A DNA stretch of 64,000 nucleotides from Ascidia mentula (Eukaryota; Chordata; Ascidiacea; Phlebobranchia; Ascidiidae), in NCBI GenBank assembly GCA_947561715.1, contig OX387200.1:11844501-11908500 (forward strand), in the 5' to 3' direction. The notes beneath the pieces were generated by a model. It was not told where the DNA came from. It did not search any database and saw only the letters and a program-made list of their open reading frames with translations. The position numbers and the translations under genes were made by a program. Of this stretch, positions 26,962-40,627 are shown in pieces. The stretch's first letter is position 1. Every line of letters starts with the position of its first letter.

Positions 26962-29900
26962 TTATCGAAAAGTCGTATACTGCAAAATGGACAAGTACTG
27001 AAATCGCATAGTTACATACGTTGTGCAACCGCAAAAGCAATACTGGAATATCAGCGTTGTCCACTGTATAATAAAGCTTGTACTGAAAAAAATATTTTTC
27101 ATCGAAAAGTCATATACTGCAAAATGGACAAGTGCTGAAATCGCATAGTTACATACGTTGTGCAACCGCAAAAGCAATACTGGAATATCAGCGTTGTCCA
27201 CTGTATAATAAAGCTTGTACTGCAAAAAAATATTTTTCATCGAAAAGACATATACTGCGAAATGGACAAGTGCTGAAATCGCATAGTTGCATACGTTGTG
27301 CAACCGCAAAAGCAATACTGGAATATCAGCGTTGTCCACTGTATAATAAAGCTTGTACTGCAAAAAAATATTTTTCATCGAAAAGTCATATACTGCAAAA
27401 TGCACAAGTGCTGAAATCGCACAGTTACATACGTTGTGCAACCGCAAAAGCAATACTGGAGTATCAGCGTTTTCCACTGTATAATAAAGCTTGTAGTGCA
27501 AAAAAATATTTTTCATCGAAAAGTCATATACTGCAAAATGGACAAGTGCTGAAATCGCATAGTTACATACGTTGTGCAACCGCAAAAGCAATACTGGAGT
27601 ATCAGCGTTTTCCACTGTATAATAAAGCTTGTACTGCAAAAAAATATTTTTCATCGAAAAGTCATATACTGCAAAATGGACAAGTGCTGAAATCGCATAG
27701 TTACATACGTTGTGCAACCGCAAAAGCAATACTGGAGTATCAGCGTTTTCCACTGTATAATAAAGCTTGTACTGCAAAAAAATATTTTTCATCCAAAAGT
27801 CATATACTGCAAAATGGACAAGTGCTGAAATCGCATAGTTACATACGTTGTGCAACCGCAAAAGCAATACTGGAGTATCAGCGTTTTCCACTGTATAATA
27901 AAGCTTGTACTGCAAAAAAATATTTTTCATCGAAAAGTCATATACTGCAAAATGGACAAGTGCTGAAATCGCATAGTTAAATACGTTGTGCAACCGCAAA
28001 AGCAATACTGGAGTATCAGCGTTTTCCACTGTATAATAAAGCTTGTACTGCAAAAAAATATTTTTCATCGAAAAGTCATATACTGCAAAATGGACAAGTG
28101 CTGAAATCGCATAGATACATACGTTGTGCAACCGCAAAAGCAATACTGGAGTATCAGCGTTTTCCACTGTATAATAAAGCTTGTACTGCAAAAAAATATT
28201 TTTCATCGAAAAGTCATATACTGCAAAATGGACAAGTGCTGAAATCGCATAGTTACATACGTTGTGCAACCGCAAAAGCAATACTGGAATATCAGCGTTG
28301 TCCACTGTATAATAAAGCTTGTACTGCAAAAAAATATTTTTCATCGAAAAGTCATATACTGCAAAATGGACAAGTGCTGAAATCGCATAGTTACATACGT
28401 TGTGCAACCGCAAAAGCAATACTGGAGTATCAGCGTTTTCCCCTGTAAAATAAAGCTTGTACTGCAAAAAAATATTTTTCATCGAAAAGTCATATACTGC
28501 AAAATGGACAAGTGCTGAAATCGCACAGTTGCATACGTTGTGCAACCGCAAAAGCAATACTGGAGTATCAGCGTTTTCCACTGTATAATAAAGCTTGTAC
28601 TGAAAAAAAATATTTTTTATCGAAAAGTCATATACTGCAAAATGGACAAGTGCTGAAATCGCATAGTTACATACGTTGTGCAACCGCAAAAGCAATACTG
28701 GAATATCAGCGTTGTCCACTGTATAATAAAGCTTGTACTGCAAAAAAATATTTTTCATCGAAAAGTCATATACTGCAAAATGGACAAGTGCTGAAATCGC
28801 ATAGTTGCATACGTTGAGCAACCGCAAAAGCAATACTGGAATACCAGCGTTTTCCACTGTATAACAAAGCTTGTACAGAAAAAAAATTATTTTTTATCGA
28901 AAAGTCGTATACTGCAAAATGGACAAGTGCTGAAATCGCATAGTTACATACGTTGTGCAACCGCAAAAGCAATACTGGAGTATCAGCGTTTTCCCCTGTA
29001 AAATAAAGCTTGTACTGCAAAAAAATATTTTTCATCGAAAAGTCATATACTGCAAAATGGACAAGTGCTGAAATCGCACAGTTGCATACGTTGTGCAACC
29101 GCAAAAGCAATACTGGAGTATCAGCGTTTTCCACTGTATAATAAAGCTTGTACTGAAAAAAAATATTTTTTATCGAAAAGTCATATACTGCAAAATGGAC
29201 AAGTGCTGAAATCGCATAGTTACATACGTTGTGCAACCGCAAAAGCAATACTGGAATATCAGCGTTGTCCACTGTATAATAAGGCTTGTACTGCAAAAAA
29301 ATATTTTTCATCGAAAAGTCATATACTGCAAAATGGACAAGTGCTGAAATCGCATAGTTGCATACGTTGAGCAACCGCAAAAGCAATACTGGAATACCAG
29401 CGTTTTCCACTGTATAACAAAGCTTGTACAGAAAAAAAATTATTTTTTATCGAAAAGTCGTATACTGCAAAATGGACAAGTACTGAAATCGCATAGTTAC
29501 ATACGTTGTGCAACCGCAAAAGCAATACTGGAATATCAGCGTTGTCCACTGTATAATAAAGCTTGTACTGCAAAAAAATATTTTTTATCGAAAAGTCATA
29601 TACTGCAAAATGGACAAGTGCTGAAATCGCATAGTTACATACGTTGTGCAACCGCAAAAGCAATACTGGAGTATCAGCGTTTTCCCCTGTAAAATAAAGC
29701 TTGTACTGCAAAAAAATATTTTTCATCGAAAAGTCATATACTGCAAAATGGACAAGTGCTGAAATCGCACAGTTGCATACGTTGTGCAACCGCAAAAGCA
29801 ATACTGGAGTATCAGCGTTTTCCACTGTATAATAAAGCTTGTACTGAAAAAAAATATTTTTTATCGAAAAGTCATATACTGCAAAATGGACAAGTGCTGA

Positions 29901-32900
29901 AATCGCATAGTTACATACGTTGTGCAACCGCAAAAGCAATACTGGAATATCAGCGTTGTCCACTGTATAATAAAGCTTGTACTGCAAAAAAATATTTTTC
30001 ATCGAAAAGTCATATACTGCAAAATGGACAAGTGCTGAAATCGCATAGTTGCATACGTTGAGCAACCGCAAAAGCAATACTGGAATACCAGCGTTTTCCA
30101 CTGTATAACAAAGCTTGTACAGAAAAAAAATTATTTTTTATCGAAAAGTCGTATACTGCAAAATGGACAAGTACTGAAATCGCATAGTTACATACGTTGT
30201 GCAACCGCAAAAGCAATACTGGAATATCAGCGTTGTCCACTGTATAATAAAGCTTGTACTGCAAAAAAATATTTTTTATCGAAAAGTCATATACTGCAAA
30301 ATGGACAAGTGCTGAAATCGCATAGTTACATACGTTGTGCAACCGCAAAAGCAATGCTGGAATATCAGCGTTGTCCACTGTATAATAAAGCTTGTACTGA
30401 AAAAAAATATTTTTTATCGAAAAGTCATATACTGCAAAATGGACAAGTGCTGAAATCGCATAGTTACATACGTTGTGCAACCGCAAAAGCAATACTGGAA
30501 TATCAGCGTTGTCCACTGTATAATAAAGCTTGTACTGCAAAAAAATATTTTTCATCGAAAAGTCATATACTGCAAAATGGACAAGTGCTGAAATCGCATA
30601 GTTGCATACGTTGAGCAACCGCAAAAGCAATACTGGAATACCAGCGTTTTCCACTGTATAACAAAGCTTGTACAGAAAAAAAATTATTTTTTATCGAAAA
30701 GTCGTATACTGCAAAATGGACAAGTGCTGAAATCGCATAGTTACATACGTTGTGCAACCGCAAAAGCAATACTGGAGTATCAGCGTTTTCCCCTGTAAAA
30801 TAAAGCTTGTACTGCAAAAAAATATTTTTCATCGAAAAGTCATATACTGCAAAATGGACAAGTGCTGAAATCGCACAGTTGCATACGTTGTGCAACCGCA
30901 AAAGCAATACTGGAGTATCAGCGTTTTCCACTGTATAATAAAGCTTGTACTGAAAAAAAATATTTTTTATCGAAAAGTCATATACTGCAAAATGGACAAG
31001 TGCTGAAATCGCATAGTTACATACGTTGTGCAACCGCAAAAGCAATACTGGAATATCAGCGTTGTCCACTGTATAATAAAGCTTGTACTGCAAAAAAATA
31101 TTTTTCATCGAAAAGTCATATACTGCAAAATGGACAAGTGCTGAAATCGCATAGTTGCATACGTTGAGCAACCGCAAAAGCAATACTGGAATACCAGCGT
31201 TTTCCACTGTATAACAAAGCTTGTACAGAAAAAAAATTATTTTTTATCGAAAAGTCGTATACTGCAAAATGGACAAGTACTGAAATCGCATAGTTACATA
31301 CGTTGTGCAACCGCAAAAGCAATACTGGAATATCAGCGTTGTCCACTGTATAATAAAGCTTGTACTGAAAAAAATATTTTTCATCGAAAAGTCATATACT
31401 GCAAAATGGACAAGTGCTGAAATCGCATAGTTACATACGTTGTGCAACCGCAAAAGCAATACTGGAATATCAGCGTTGTCCACTGTATAATAAAGCTTGT
31501 ACTGCAAAAAAATATTTTTCATCGAAAAGACATATACTGCGAAATGGACAAGTGCTGAAATCGCATAGTTGCATACGTTGTGCAACCGCAAAAGCAATAC
31601 TGGAATATCAGCGTTGTCCACTGTATAATAAAGCTTGTACTGCAAAAAAATATTTTTCATCGAAAAGTCATATACTGCAAAATGCACAAGTGCTGAAATC
31701 GCACAGTTACATACGTTGTGCAACCGCAAAAGCAATACTGGAGTATCAGCGTTTTCCACTGTATAATAAAGCTTGTAGTGCAAAAAAATATTTTTCATCG
31801 AAAAGTCATATACTGCAAAATGGACAAGTGCTGAAATCGCATAGTTACATACGTTGTGCAACCGCAAAAGCAATACTGGAGTATCAGCGTTTTCCACTGT
31901 ATAATAAAGCTTGTACTGCAAAAAAATATTTTTCATCGAAAAGTCATATACTGCAAAATGGACAAGTGCTGAAATCGCATAGTTACATACGTTGTGCAAC
32001 CGCAAAAGCAATACTGGAGTATCAGCGTTTTCCACTGTATAATAAAGCTTGTACTGCAAAAAAATATTTTTCATCCAAAAGTCATATACTGCAAAATGGA
32101 CAAGTGCTGAAATCGCATAGTTACATACGTTGTGCAACCGCAAAAGCAATACTGGAGTATCAGCGTTTTCCACTGTATAATAAAGCTTGTACTGCAAAAA
32201 AATATTTTTCATCGAAAAGTCATATACTGCAAAATGGACAAGTGCTGAAATCGCATAGTTAAATACGTTGTGCAACCGCAAAAGCAATACTGGAGTATCA
32301 GCGTTTTCCACTGTATAATAAAGCTTGTACTGCAAAAAAATATTTTTCATCGAAAAGTCATATACTGCAAAATGGACAAGTGCTGAAATCGCATAGATAC
32401 ATACGTTGTGCAACCGCAAAAGCAATACTGGAGTATCAGCGTTTTCCACTGTATAATAAAGCTTGTACTGCAAAAAAATATTTTTCATCGAAAAGTCATA
32501 TACTGCAAAATGGACAAGTGCTGAAATCGCATAGTTACATACGTTGTGCAACCGCAAAAGCAATACTGGAATATCAGCGTTGTCCACTGTATAATAAAGC
32601 TTGTACTGCAAAAAAATATTTTTCATCGAAAAGTCATATACTGCAAAATGGACAAGTGCTGAAATCGCATAGTTACATACGTTGTGCAACCGCAAAAGCA
32701 ATACTGGAGTATCAGCGTTTTCCCCTGTAAAATAAAGCTTGTACTGCAAAAAAATATTTTTCATCGAAAAGTCATATACTGCAAAATGGACAAGTGCTGA
32801 AATCGCACAGTTGCATACGTTGTGCAACCGCAAAAGCAATACTGGAGTATCAGCGTTTTCCACTGTATAATAAAGCTTGTACTGAAAAAAAATATTTTTT

Positions 32901-33139
32901 ATCGAAAAGTCATATACTGCAAAATGGACAAGTGCTGAAATCGCATAGTTACATACGTTGTGCAACCGCAAAAGCAATACTGGAATATCAGCGTTGTCCA
33001 CTGTATAATAAAGCTTGTACTGCAAAAAAATATTTTTCATCGAAAAGTCATATACTGCAAAATGGACAAGTGCTGAAATCGCATAGTTGCATACGTTGAG
33101 CAACCGCAAAAGCAATACTGGAATACCAGCGTTTTCCAC
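26962..33139 (+). repeat. 4282-bp displaced duplication (31 monomers)
   Basis: The 1.9-kb stretch 26962-28857 recurs at 31244-33139, displaced by 4282 bp (31 x 138 + 4). The minus-frame translations of the two stretches appear identical over 631 codons, so this is a very recent duplication. The four extra bases are four 139-bp monomers lying between the anchors. The interval between the two copies is filled by the short 4-5-monomer tandem repeats at 28512-31346. Confidence 0.85.
28512..31346 (+). repeat. Local tandem run of 4- and 5-monomer higher-order repeats
   Basis: Equivalent starts lie at 28512, 29065, 29756, 30309 and 30862, spaced 553, 691, 553 and 553 bp (4, 5, 4 and 4 monomers, each plus one base). 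Each unit contains the GTTGAGCAAC monomer followed by a 139-bp monomer with GTCGTATACTG; most also contain the CCCCTGTAAAAT monomer, which the unit at 30309 has replaced. This is the shortest and most regular higher-order period in the window, most easily explained by recent local unequal exchange or replication slippage on a 4-5-monomer block. Confidence 0.85.
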
Positions 33140-36100
33140 TGTATAACAAAGCTTGTACAGAAAAAAAATTATTTTTTATCGAAAAGTCGTATACTGCAAA
33201 ATGGACAAGTACTGAAATCGCATAGTTACATACGTTGTGCAACCGCAAAAGCAATACTGGAGTATCAGCGTTTTCCACTGTATAATAAAGCTTGTACTGC
33301 AAAAAAATATTTTTCATCCAAAAGTCATATACTGCAAAATGGACAAGTGCTGAAATCGCATAGTTACATACGTTGTGCAACCGCAAAAGCAATACTGGAG
33401 TATCAGCGTTTTCCACTGTATAATAAAGCTTGTACTGCAAAAAAATATTTTTCATCGAAAAGTCATATACTGCAAAATGGACAAGTGCTGAAATCGCATA
33501 GTTAAATACGTTGTGCAACCGCAAAAGCAATACTGGAGTATCAGCGTTTTCCACTGTATAATAAAGCTTGTACTGCAAAAAAATATTTTTCATCGAAAAG
33601 TCATATACTGCAAAATGGACAAGTGCTGAAATCGCATAGATACATACGTTGTGCAACCGCAAAAGCAATACTGGAGTATCAGCGTTTTCCACTGTATAAT
33701 AAAGCTTGTACTGCAAAAAAATATTTTTCATCGAAAAGTCATATACTGCAAAATGGACAAGTGCTGAAATCGCATAGTTACATACGTTGTGCAACCGCAA
33801 AAGCAATACTGGAGTATCAGCGTTTTCCACTGTATAATAAAGCTTGCACTGCAAAAAAATATTTTTCATCGAAAAGTCATATACTGCAAAATGGACAAGT
33901 GCTGAAATCGCATAGTTACATACGTTGTGCAACCGCAAAAGCAATACTGGAATATCAGCGTTGTCCACTGTATAATAAAGCTTGTACTGCAAAAAAATAT
34001 TTTTCATCGAAAAGTCATATACTGCAAAATGGACAAGTGCTGAAATCGCATAGTTACATACGTTGTGCAACCGCAAAAGCAATACTGGAATATCAGCGTT
34101 GTCCACTGTATAACAAAGCTTGTACTGAAAAAACATTATTTTTTGTCGAAAAGTCACATACTGCAAAATGGACAAGTGCTGAAATCTCATAGTTACATAC
34201 GTTGTGCAACCGCAAAAGCAATACTGGAGTATCAGCGTTTTCCACTGTATAATAAAGCTTGCACTGCAAAAAAATATTTTTCATCGAAAAGTCATATACT
34301 GCAAAATGGACAAGTGCTGAAATCGCATAGTTACATACGTTGTGCAACCGCAAAAGCAATACTGGAATATCAGCGTTGTCCACTGTATAACAAAGCTTGT
34401 ACTGAAAAAACATTATTTTTTGTCGAAAAGTCACATACTGCAAAATGGACAAGTGCTGAAATCTCATAGTTACATACGTTGTGCAACCGCAAAAGCAATA
34501 CTGGAGTATCAGCGTTTTCCACTGTATAATAAAGCTTGCACTGCAAAAAAATATTTTTCATCGAAAAGTCATATACTGCAAAATGGACAAGTGCTGAAAT
34601 CGCATAGTTACATACGTTGTGCAACCGCAAAAGCAATACTGGAATATCAGCGTTGTCCACTGTATAATAAAGCTTGTACTGCAAAAAAATATTTTTCATC
34701 GAAAAGTCATATACTGCAAAATGGACAAGTGCTGAAATCGCATAGTTACATACGTTGTGCAACCGCAAAAGCAATACTGGAGTATCAGCGTTTTCCCCTG
34801 TAAAATAAAGCTTGTACTGCAAAAAAATATTTTTCATCGAAAAGTCATATACTGCAAAATGGACAAGTGCTGAAATCGCATAGTTACATACGTTGTGCAA
34901 CCGCAAAAGCAATACTGGAATATCAGCGTTGTCCACTGTATAACAAAGCTTGTACTGAAAAAACATTATTTTTTGTCGAAAAGTCACATACTGCAAAATG
35001 GACAAGTGCTGAAATCTCATAGTTACATACGTTGTGCAACCGCAAAAGCAATACTGGAGTATCAGCGTTTTCCACTGTATAATAAAGCTTGCACTGCAAA
35101 AAAATATTTTTCATCGAAAAGTCATATACTGCAAAATGGACAAGTGCTGAAATCGCATAGTTACATACGTTGTGCAACCGCAAAAGCAATACTGGAATAT
35201 CAGCGTTGTCCACTGTATAATAAAGCTTGTACTGCAAAAAAATATTTTTCATCGAAAAGTCATATACTGCAAAATGGACAAGTGCTGAAATCGCATAGTT
35301 ACATACGTTGTGCAACCGCAAAAGCAATACTGGAGTATCAGCGTTTTCCCCTGTAAAATAAAGCTTGTACTGCAAAAAAATATTTTTCATCGAAAAGTCA
35401 TATACTGCAAAATGGACAAGTGCTGAAATCGCACAGTTGCATACGTTGTGCAACCGCAAAAGCAATACTGGAGTATCAGCGTTTTCCACTGTATAATAAA
35501 GCTTGTACTGAAAAAAAATATTTTTTATCGAAAAGTCATATACTGCAAAATGGACAAGTGCTGAAATCGCATAGTTACATACGTTGTGCAACCGCAAAAG
35601 CAATACTGGAATATCAGCGTTGTCCACTGTATAATTAAGCTTGTACTGCAAAAAAATATTTTTCATCGAAAAGTCATATACTGCAAAATGGACAAGTGCT
35701 GAAATCGCATAGTTGCATACGTTGAGCAACCGCAAAAGCAATACTGGAATACCAGCGTTTTCCACTGTATAACAAAGCTTGTACAGAAAAAAAATTATTT
35801 TTTATCGAAAAGTCGTATACTGCAAAATGGACAAGTACTGAAATCGCATAGTTACATACGTTGTGCAACCGCAAAAGCAATACTGGAATATCAGCGTTGT
35901 CCACTGTATAATAAAGCTTGTACTGAAAAAAATATTTTTCATCGAAAAGTCATATACTGCAAAATGGACAAGTGCTGAAATCGCATAGTTACATACGTTG
36001 TGCAACCGCAAAAGCAATACTGGAATATCAGCGTTGTCCACTGTATAATAAAGCTTGTACTGCAAAAAAATATTTTTCATCGAAAAGACATATACTGCGA

Positions 36101-38594
36101 AATGGACAAGTGCTGAAATCGCATAGTTGCATACGTTGTGCAACCGCAAAAGCAATACTGGAATATCAGCGTTGTCCACTGTATAATAAAGCTTGTACTG
36201 CAAAAAAATATTTTTCATCGAAAAGTCATATACTGCAAAATGCACAAGTGCTGAAATCGCACAGTTACATACGTTGTGCAACCGCAAAAGCAATACTGGA
36301 GTATCAGCGTTTTCCACTGTATAATAAAGCTTGTAGTGCAAAAAAATATTTTTCATCGAAAAGTCATATACTGCAAAATGGACAAGTGCTGAAATCGCAT
36401 AGTTACATACGTTGTGCAACCGCAAAAGCAATACTGGAGTATCAGCGTTTTCCACTGTATAATAAAGCTTGTACTGCAAAAAAATATTTTTCATCGAAAA
36501 GTCATATACTGCAAAATGGACAAGTGCTGAAATCGCATAGTTACATACGTTGTGCAACCGCAAAAGCAATACTGGAGTATCAGCGTTTTCCACTGTATAA
36601 TAAAGCTTGTACTGCAAAAAAATATTTTTCATCCAAAAGTCATATACTGCAAAATGGACAAGTGCTGAAATCGCATAGTTACATACGTTGTGCAACCGCA
36701 AAAGCAATACTGGAGTATCAGCGTTTTCCACTGTATAATAAAGCTTGTACTGCAAAAAAATATTTTTCATCGAAAAGTCATATACTGCAAAATGGACAAG
36801 TGCTGAAATCGCATAGTTAAATACGTTGTGCAACCGCAAAAGCAATACTGGAGTATCAGCGTTTTCCACTGTATAATAAAGCTTGTACTGCAAAAAAATA
36901 TTTTTCATCGAAAAGTCATATACTGCAAAATGGACAAGTGCTGAAATCGCATAGATACATACGTTGTGCAACCGCAAAAGCAATACTGGAGTATCAGCGT
37001 TTTCCACTGTATAATAAAGCTTGTACTGCAAAAAAATATTTTTCATCGAAAAGTCATATACTGCAAAATGGACAAGTGCTGAAATCGCATAGTTACATAC
37101 GTTGTGCAACCGCAAAAGCAATACTGGAATATCAGCGTTGTCCACTGTATAACAAAGCTTGTACTGAAAAAAATTATTTTTTGTCGAAAAGTCACATACT
37201 GCAAAATGGACAAGTGCTGAAATCTCATAGTTACATACGTTGTGCAACCGCAAAAGCAATACTGGAGTATCAGCGTTTTCCACTGTATAATAAAGCTTGC
37301 ACTGCAAAAAAATATTTTTCATCGAAAAGTCATATACTGCAAAATGGACAAGTGCTGAAATCGCATAGTTACATACGTTGTGCAACCGCAAAAGCAATAC
37401 TGGAATATCAGCGTTGTCCACTGTATAATAAAGCTTGTACTGCAAAAAAATATTTTTCATCGAAAAGTCATATACTGCAAAATGGACAAGTGCTGAAATC
37501 GCATAGTTACATACGTTGTGCAACCGCAAAAGCAATACTGGAATATCAGCGTTGTCCACTGTATAACAAAGCTTGTACTGAAAAAACATTATTTTTTGTC
37601 GAAAAGTCACATACTGCAAAATGGACAAGTGCTGAAATCTCATAGTTACATACGTTGTGCAACCGCAAAAGCAATACTGGAGTATCAGCGTTTTCCACTG
37701 TATAATAAAGCTTGCACTGCAAAAAAATATTTTTCATCGAAAAGTCATATACTGCAAAATGGACAAGTGCTGAAATCGCATAGTTACATACGTTGTGCAA
37801 CCGCAAAAGCAATACTGGAATATCAGCGTTGTCCACTGTATAATAAAGCTTGTACTGCAAAAAAATATTTTTCATCGAAAAGTCATATACTGCAAAATGG
37901 ACAAGTGCTGAAATCGCATAGTTACATACGTTGTGCAACCGCAAAAGCAATACTGGAGTATCAGCGTTTTCCCCTGTAAAATAAAGCTTGTACTGCAAAA
38001 AAATATTTTTCATCGAAAAGTCATATACTGCAAAATGGACAAGTGCTGAAATCGCACAGTTGCATACGTTGTGCAACCGCAAAAGCAATACTGGAGTATC
38101 AGCGTTTTCCACTGTATAATAAAGCTTGTACTGAAAAAAAATATTTTTTATCGAAAAGTCATATACTGCAAAATGGACAAGTGCTGAAATCGCATAGTTA
38201 CATACGTTGTGCAACCGCAAAAGCAATACTGGAATATCAGCGTTGTCCACTGTATAATAAAGCTTGTACTGCAAAAAAATATTTTTCATCGAAAAGTCAT
38301 ATACTGCAAAATGGACAAGTGCTGAAATCGCATAGTTGCATACGTTGAGCAACCGCAAAAGCAATACTGGAATACCAGCGTTTTCCACTGTATAACAAAG
38401 CTTGTACAGAAAAAAAATTATTTTTTATCGAAAAGTCGTATACTGCAAAATGGACAAGTACTGAAATCGCATAGTTACATACGTTGTGCAACCGCAAAAG
38501 CAATACTGGAATATCAGCGTTGTCCACTGTATAATAAAGCTTGTACTGAAAAAAATATTTTTCATCGAAAAGTCATATACTGCAAATTGGACAA

Positions 38595-40404
38595 GTGCTG
38601 AAATCGCATAGTTACATACGTTGTGCAACCGCAAAAGCAATACTGGAGTATCAGCGTTGTCCACTGTATAACAAAGCTTGTACTGAAAAAAATTATTTTT
38701 TATCGAAAAGTCATATACTGCAAAACGGACAAGTACTGAAATCTCATAGTTTCATACGTTGTGCAACCGCAAAAGCAATACTGGAGTATCAGCGTTTTCC
38801 ACTGTATAATAAAGCTTGTACTGCAAAAAAATATTTTTCATCGAAAAGTCATATACTGCAAAATGGACAAGTGCTGAAATCGCATAGTTACATACGTTGT
38901 GCAACCGCAAAAGCAATACTGGAATATCAGCGTTGTCCACTGTATAATAAAGCTTGTACTGCAAAAAAATATTTTTCATCGAAAAGACATATACTGCGAA
39001 ATGGACAAGTGCTGAAATCGCATAGTTGCATACGTTGTGCAACCGCAAAAGCAATACTGGAATATCAGCGTTGTCCACTGTATAATAAAGCTTGTGCTGA
39101 ATATATATATTTTTTATCGAAAATTCATATACTGCAAAATGGACAAGTGCTGAAATCGCACAGTTACATACGTTGTGCAACCGCAAAAGCAATACTGGAG
39201 TATCAGCGTTTTCCACTGTATAATAAAGCTTGTGCTGAAAAAATATATTTTTTATCGAAAATTCATATACTGCAAAATGGACAAGTGCCGAAATCGCACA
39301 GTTACATACGTTGTGCAACAGCAAAAGCAATACTGGAGTACCAGCGTTTTCCCCTGTATAATAAAGCTTGTACTGCAAAAAAATATTTTTTATCGAAAAT
39401 TCATACACTGCAAAATAGACAAGTGCTGAAATCGCACAGTTGCATACGTTGTGCAACCGCAAAAGCAATACTGGAATACCAGCGTTTTCCACTGTATAAC
39501 AAAGCTTGTACTGAAAAAAATTATTTTTTATCGAAAAGTCATATACTGCAAAATGGACAAGTGCTGAAATCTCATAGTTACATACGTTGTGCAACCGCAA
39601 AAGCAATACTGGAATACCAGCGTTTTCCACTGTATAACAAAGCTTGTACTGAAAAAAATTATTTTTTATCGAAAAGTCATATACTGCAAAATGGACAAGT
39701 GCTGAAATCTCATAGTTACATACGTTGTGCAACCGCAAAAGCAATACTGGAGTATCAGCGTTTTCCACTGTATAATAAAGCTTGTACTGAAAAAAAATAT
39801 TTTTTATCGAAAAGTCATATACTGCAAAATGGACAAGTGCTGAAATCGCACAGTTACATACGTTGTGCAACCGCAAAAGCAATACTTGAGTACCAGCGTT
39901 TTCCACTGTATAATAAAGCTTGTACTGAAAAAAAATATTTTTTATCGAAAAGTCATATACTGCAAAATGGACAAGTGCTGAAATCGCACAGTTACATACG
40001 TTGTGCAACCGCAAAAGCAATACTGGAGTATCAGCGTTTTCCACTGTATAATAAAGCTTGTGCTGAAAAAATATATTTTTTATCGAAAATTCATATACTG
40101 CAAAATGGAAAAGTGCCGAAATCGCACAGTTACATACGTTGTGCAACAGCAAAAGCAATACTGGAGTACCAGCGTTTTCCCCTGTATAATAAAGCTTGTA
40201 CTGCAAAAAAATATTTTTTATCGAAAATTCATACACTGCAAAATAGACAAGTGCTGAAATCGCACAGTTGCATACGTTGTGCAACCGCAAAAGCAATACT
40301 GGAATACCAGCGTTTTCCACTGTATAACAAAGCTTGTACTGAAAAAAATTATTTTTTATCGAAAAGTCATATACTGCAAAATGCACAAGTGCTGAAATCG
40401 CATA
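38595..40404 (+). repeat. Long-range block repeat of 13194-15000
   Basis: The series of monomers at 38595-40400 matches, variant for variant, the series starting at 13194. It contains the CATAGTTTCATACG monomer, the TGCGAAATGG monomer, the GAATATATATATTT monomer, the GTGCCGAAATCG monomer, the CTTGAGTACC monomer and the rare GGAAAAGTGCC monomer. Small differences exist, for example GTTGTCC for GTTTTCC near 38655. The two blocks are 25.4 kb apart (25401 bp). This shows exchange or copying over tens of kilobases inside the array, or large-scale duplication followed by insertion of newer blocks between. It ends at the transposon insertion. Confidence 0.75.
40403..40404. repeat. Target-site duplication TA, left of copy 1
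   Basis: The satellite reads CGCATA up to the transposon and TAGTTAC after it (43516-43517). An uninterrupted monomer reads CGCATAGTTAC, so TA is present once in the empty site and twice around the insertion. Confidence 0.85.
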
Positions 40405-40418
40405 CCCAGTCATAAATT
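40405..40418 (+). repeat. Left terminal inverted repeat, copy 1
   Basis: Reads CCCAGTCATAAATT. It pairs with the reverse complement of 43502-43515 at 13 of 14 positions; the mismatch is the T at position 9, where copy 2 has A. Confidence 0.9.
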
Positions 40419-40620
40419 TAGGCACGGCCCTTGTCACTTTATGTCAAGATACGCTTGGCATCAAGCTTGGGCGACGCATGTTCACCGTACTTAAATGTTG
40501 GATATATGTTCGGCGTATGTTCTACAATTGAACAAATCCAAGCTTGGCCGAGCGAGCGTTCACCGTGCGTTTACCGAACATAATGATATTGCCTGGCTAC
40601 TTTCAAAATATGACCTCATC
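40419..40620. repeat. Left subterminal repeat region, copy 1
   Basis: Non-coding stretch with repeated short words: TCAAGCTTGG near 40461 and CCAAGCTTGG near 40539, GTTCACCGT near 40480 and again near 40559, and ATGTTCGG near 40507. Inverted relatives (GCCAAGCTTAAAC, CCGAACGTAT) sit at the right end. Subterminal arrays of short repeats are transposase-binding sites in CACTA elements; that role is inferred here. Confidence 0.6.
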
Positions 40621-40627
40621 AAACTCG

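Larger units (their letters stand above)
1..40404 (+). repeat. 138-bp HindIII satellite array, segment A (about 293 monomers)
   Basis: Head-to-tail copies of a 138-bp unit, all in one orientation. For example, the start of GTGCAACCGC at 121 recurs at 259. Taking the unit to start at CGTTGTGCAAC, it holds a near-dyad GTTG-TG-CAAC at unit positions 2-11, the HindIII site AAGCTT at 56-61, and an A/T palindrome AAAAATATTTTT at 71-82. Most copies differ from their neighbours by a few substitutions. A minority are 137 or 139 bp through one-base changes in the A-run after the HindIII site. The array begins before the window. The segment stops abruptly where the transposon inserted; the satellite resumes in the same phase on the far side, so A and B were one array. 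Its cellular role (centromeric, subtelomeric or interstitial heterochromatin) cannot be read from the sequence. Confidence 0.98.

Noticed and set aside
1-40404. CRISPR-like array (regular repeats)
   Set aside because: There are no unique spacers; the whole 138-bp unit repeats. CRISPR repeats are short and separated by non-repeated spacers.
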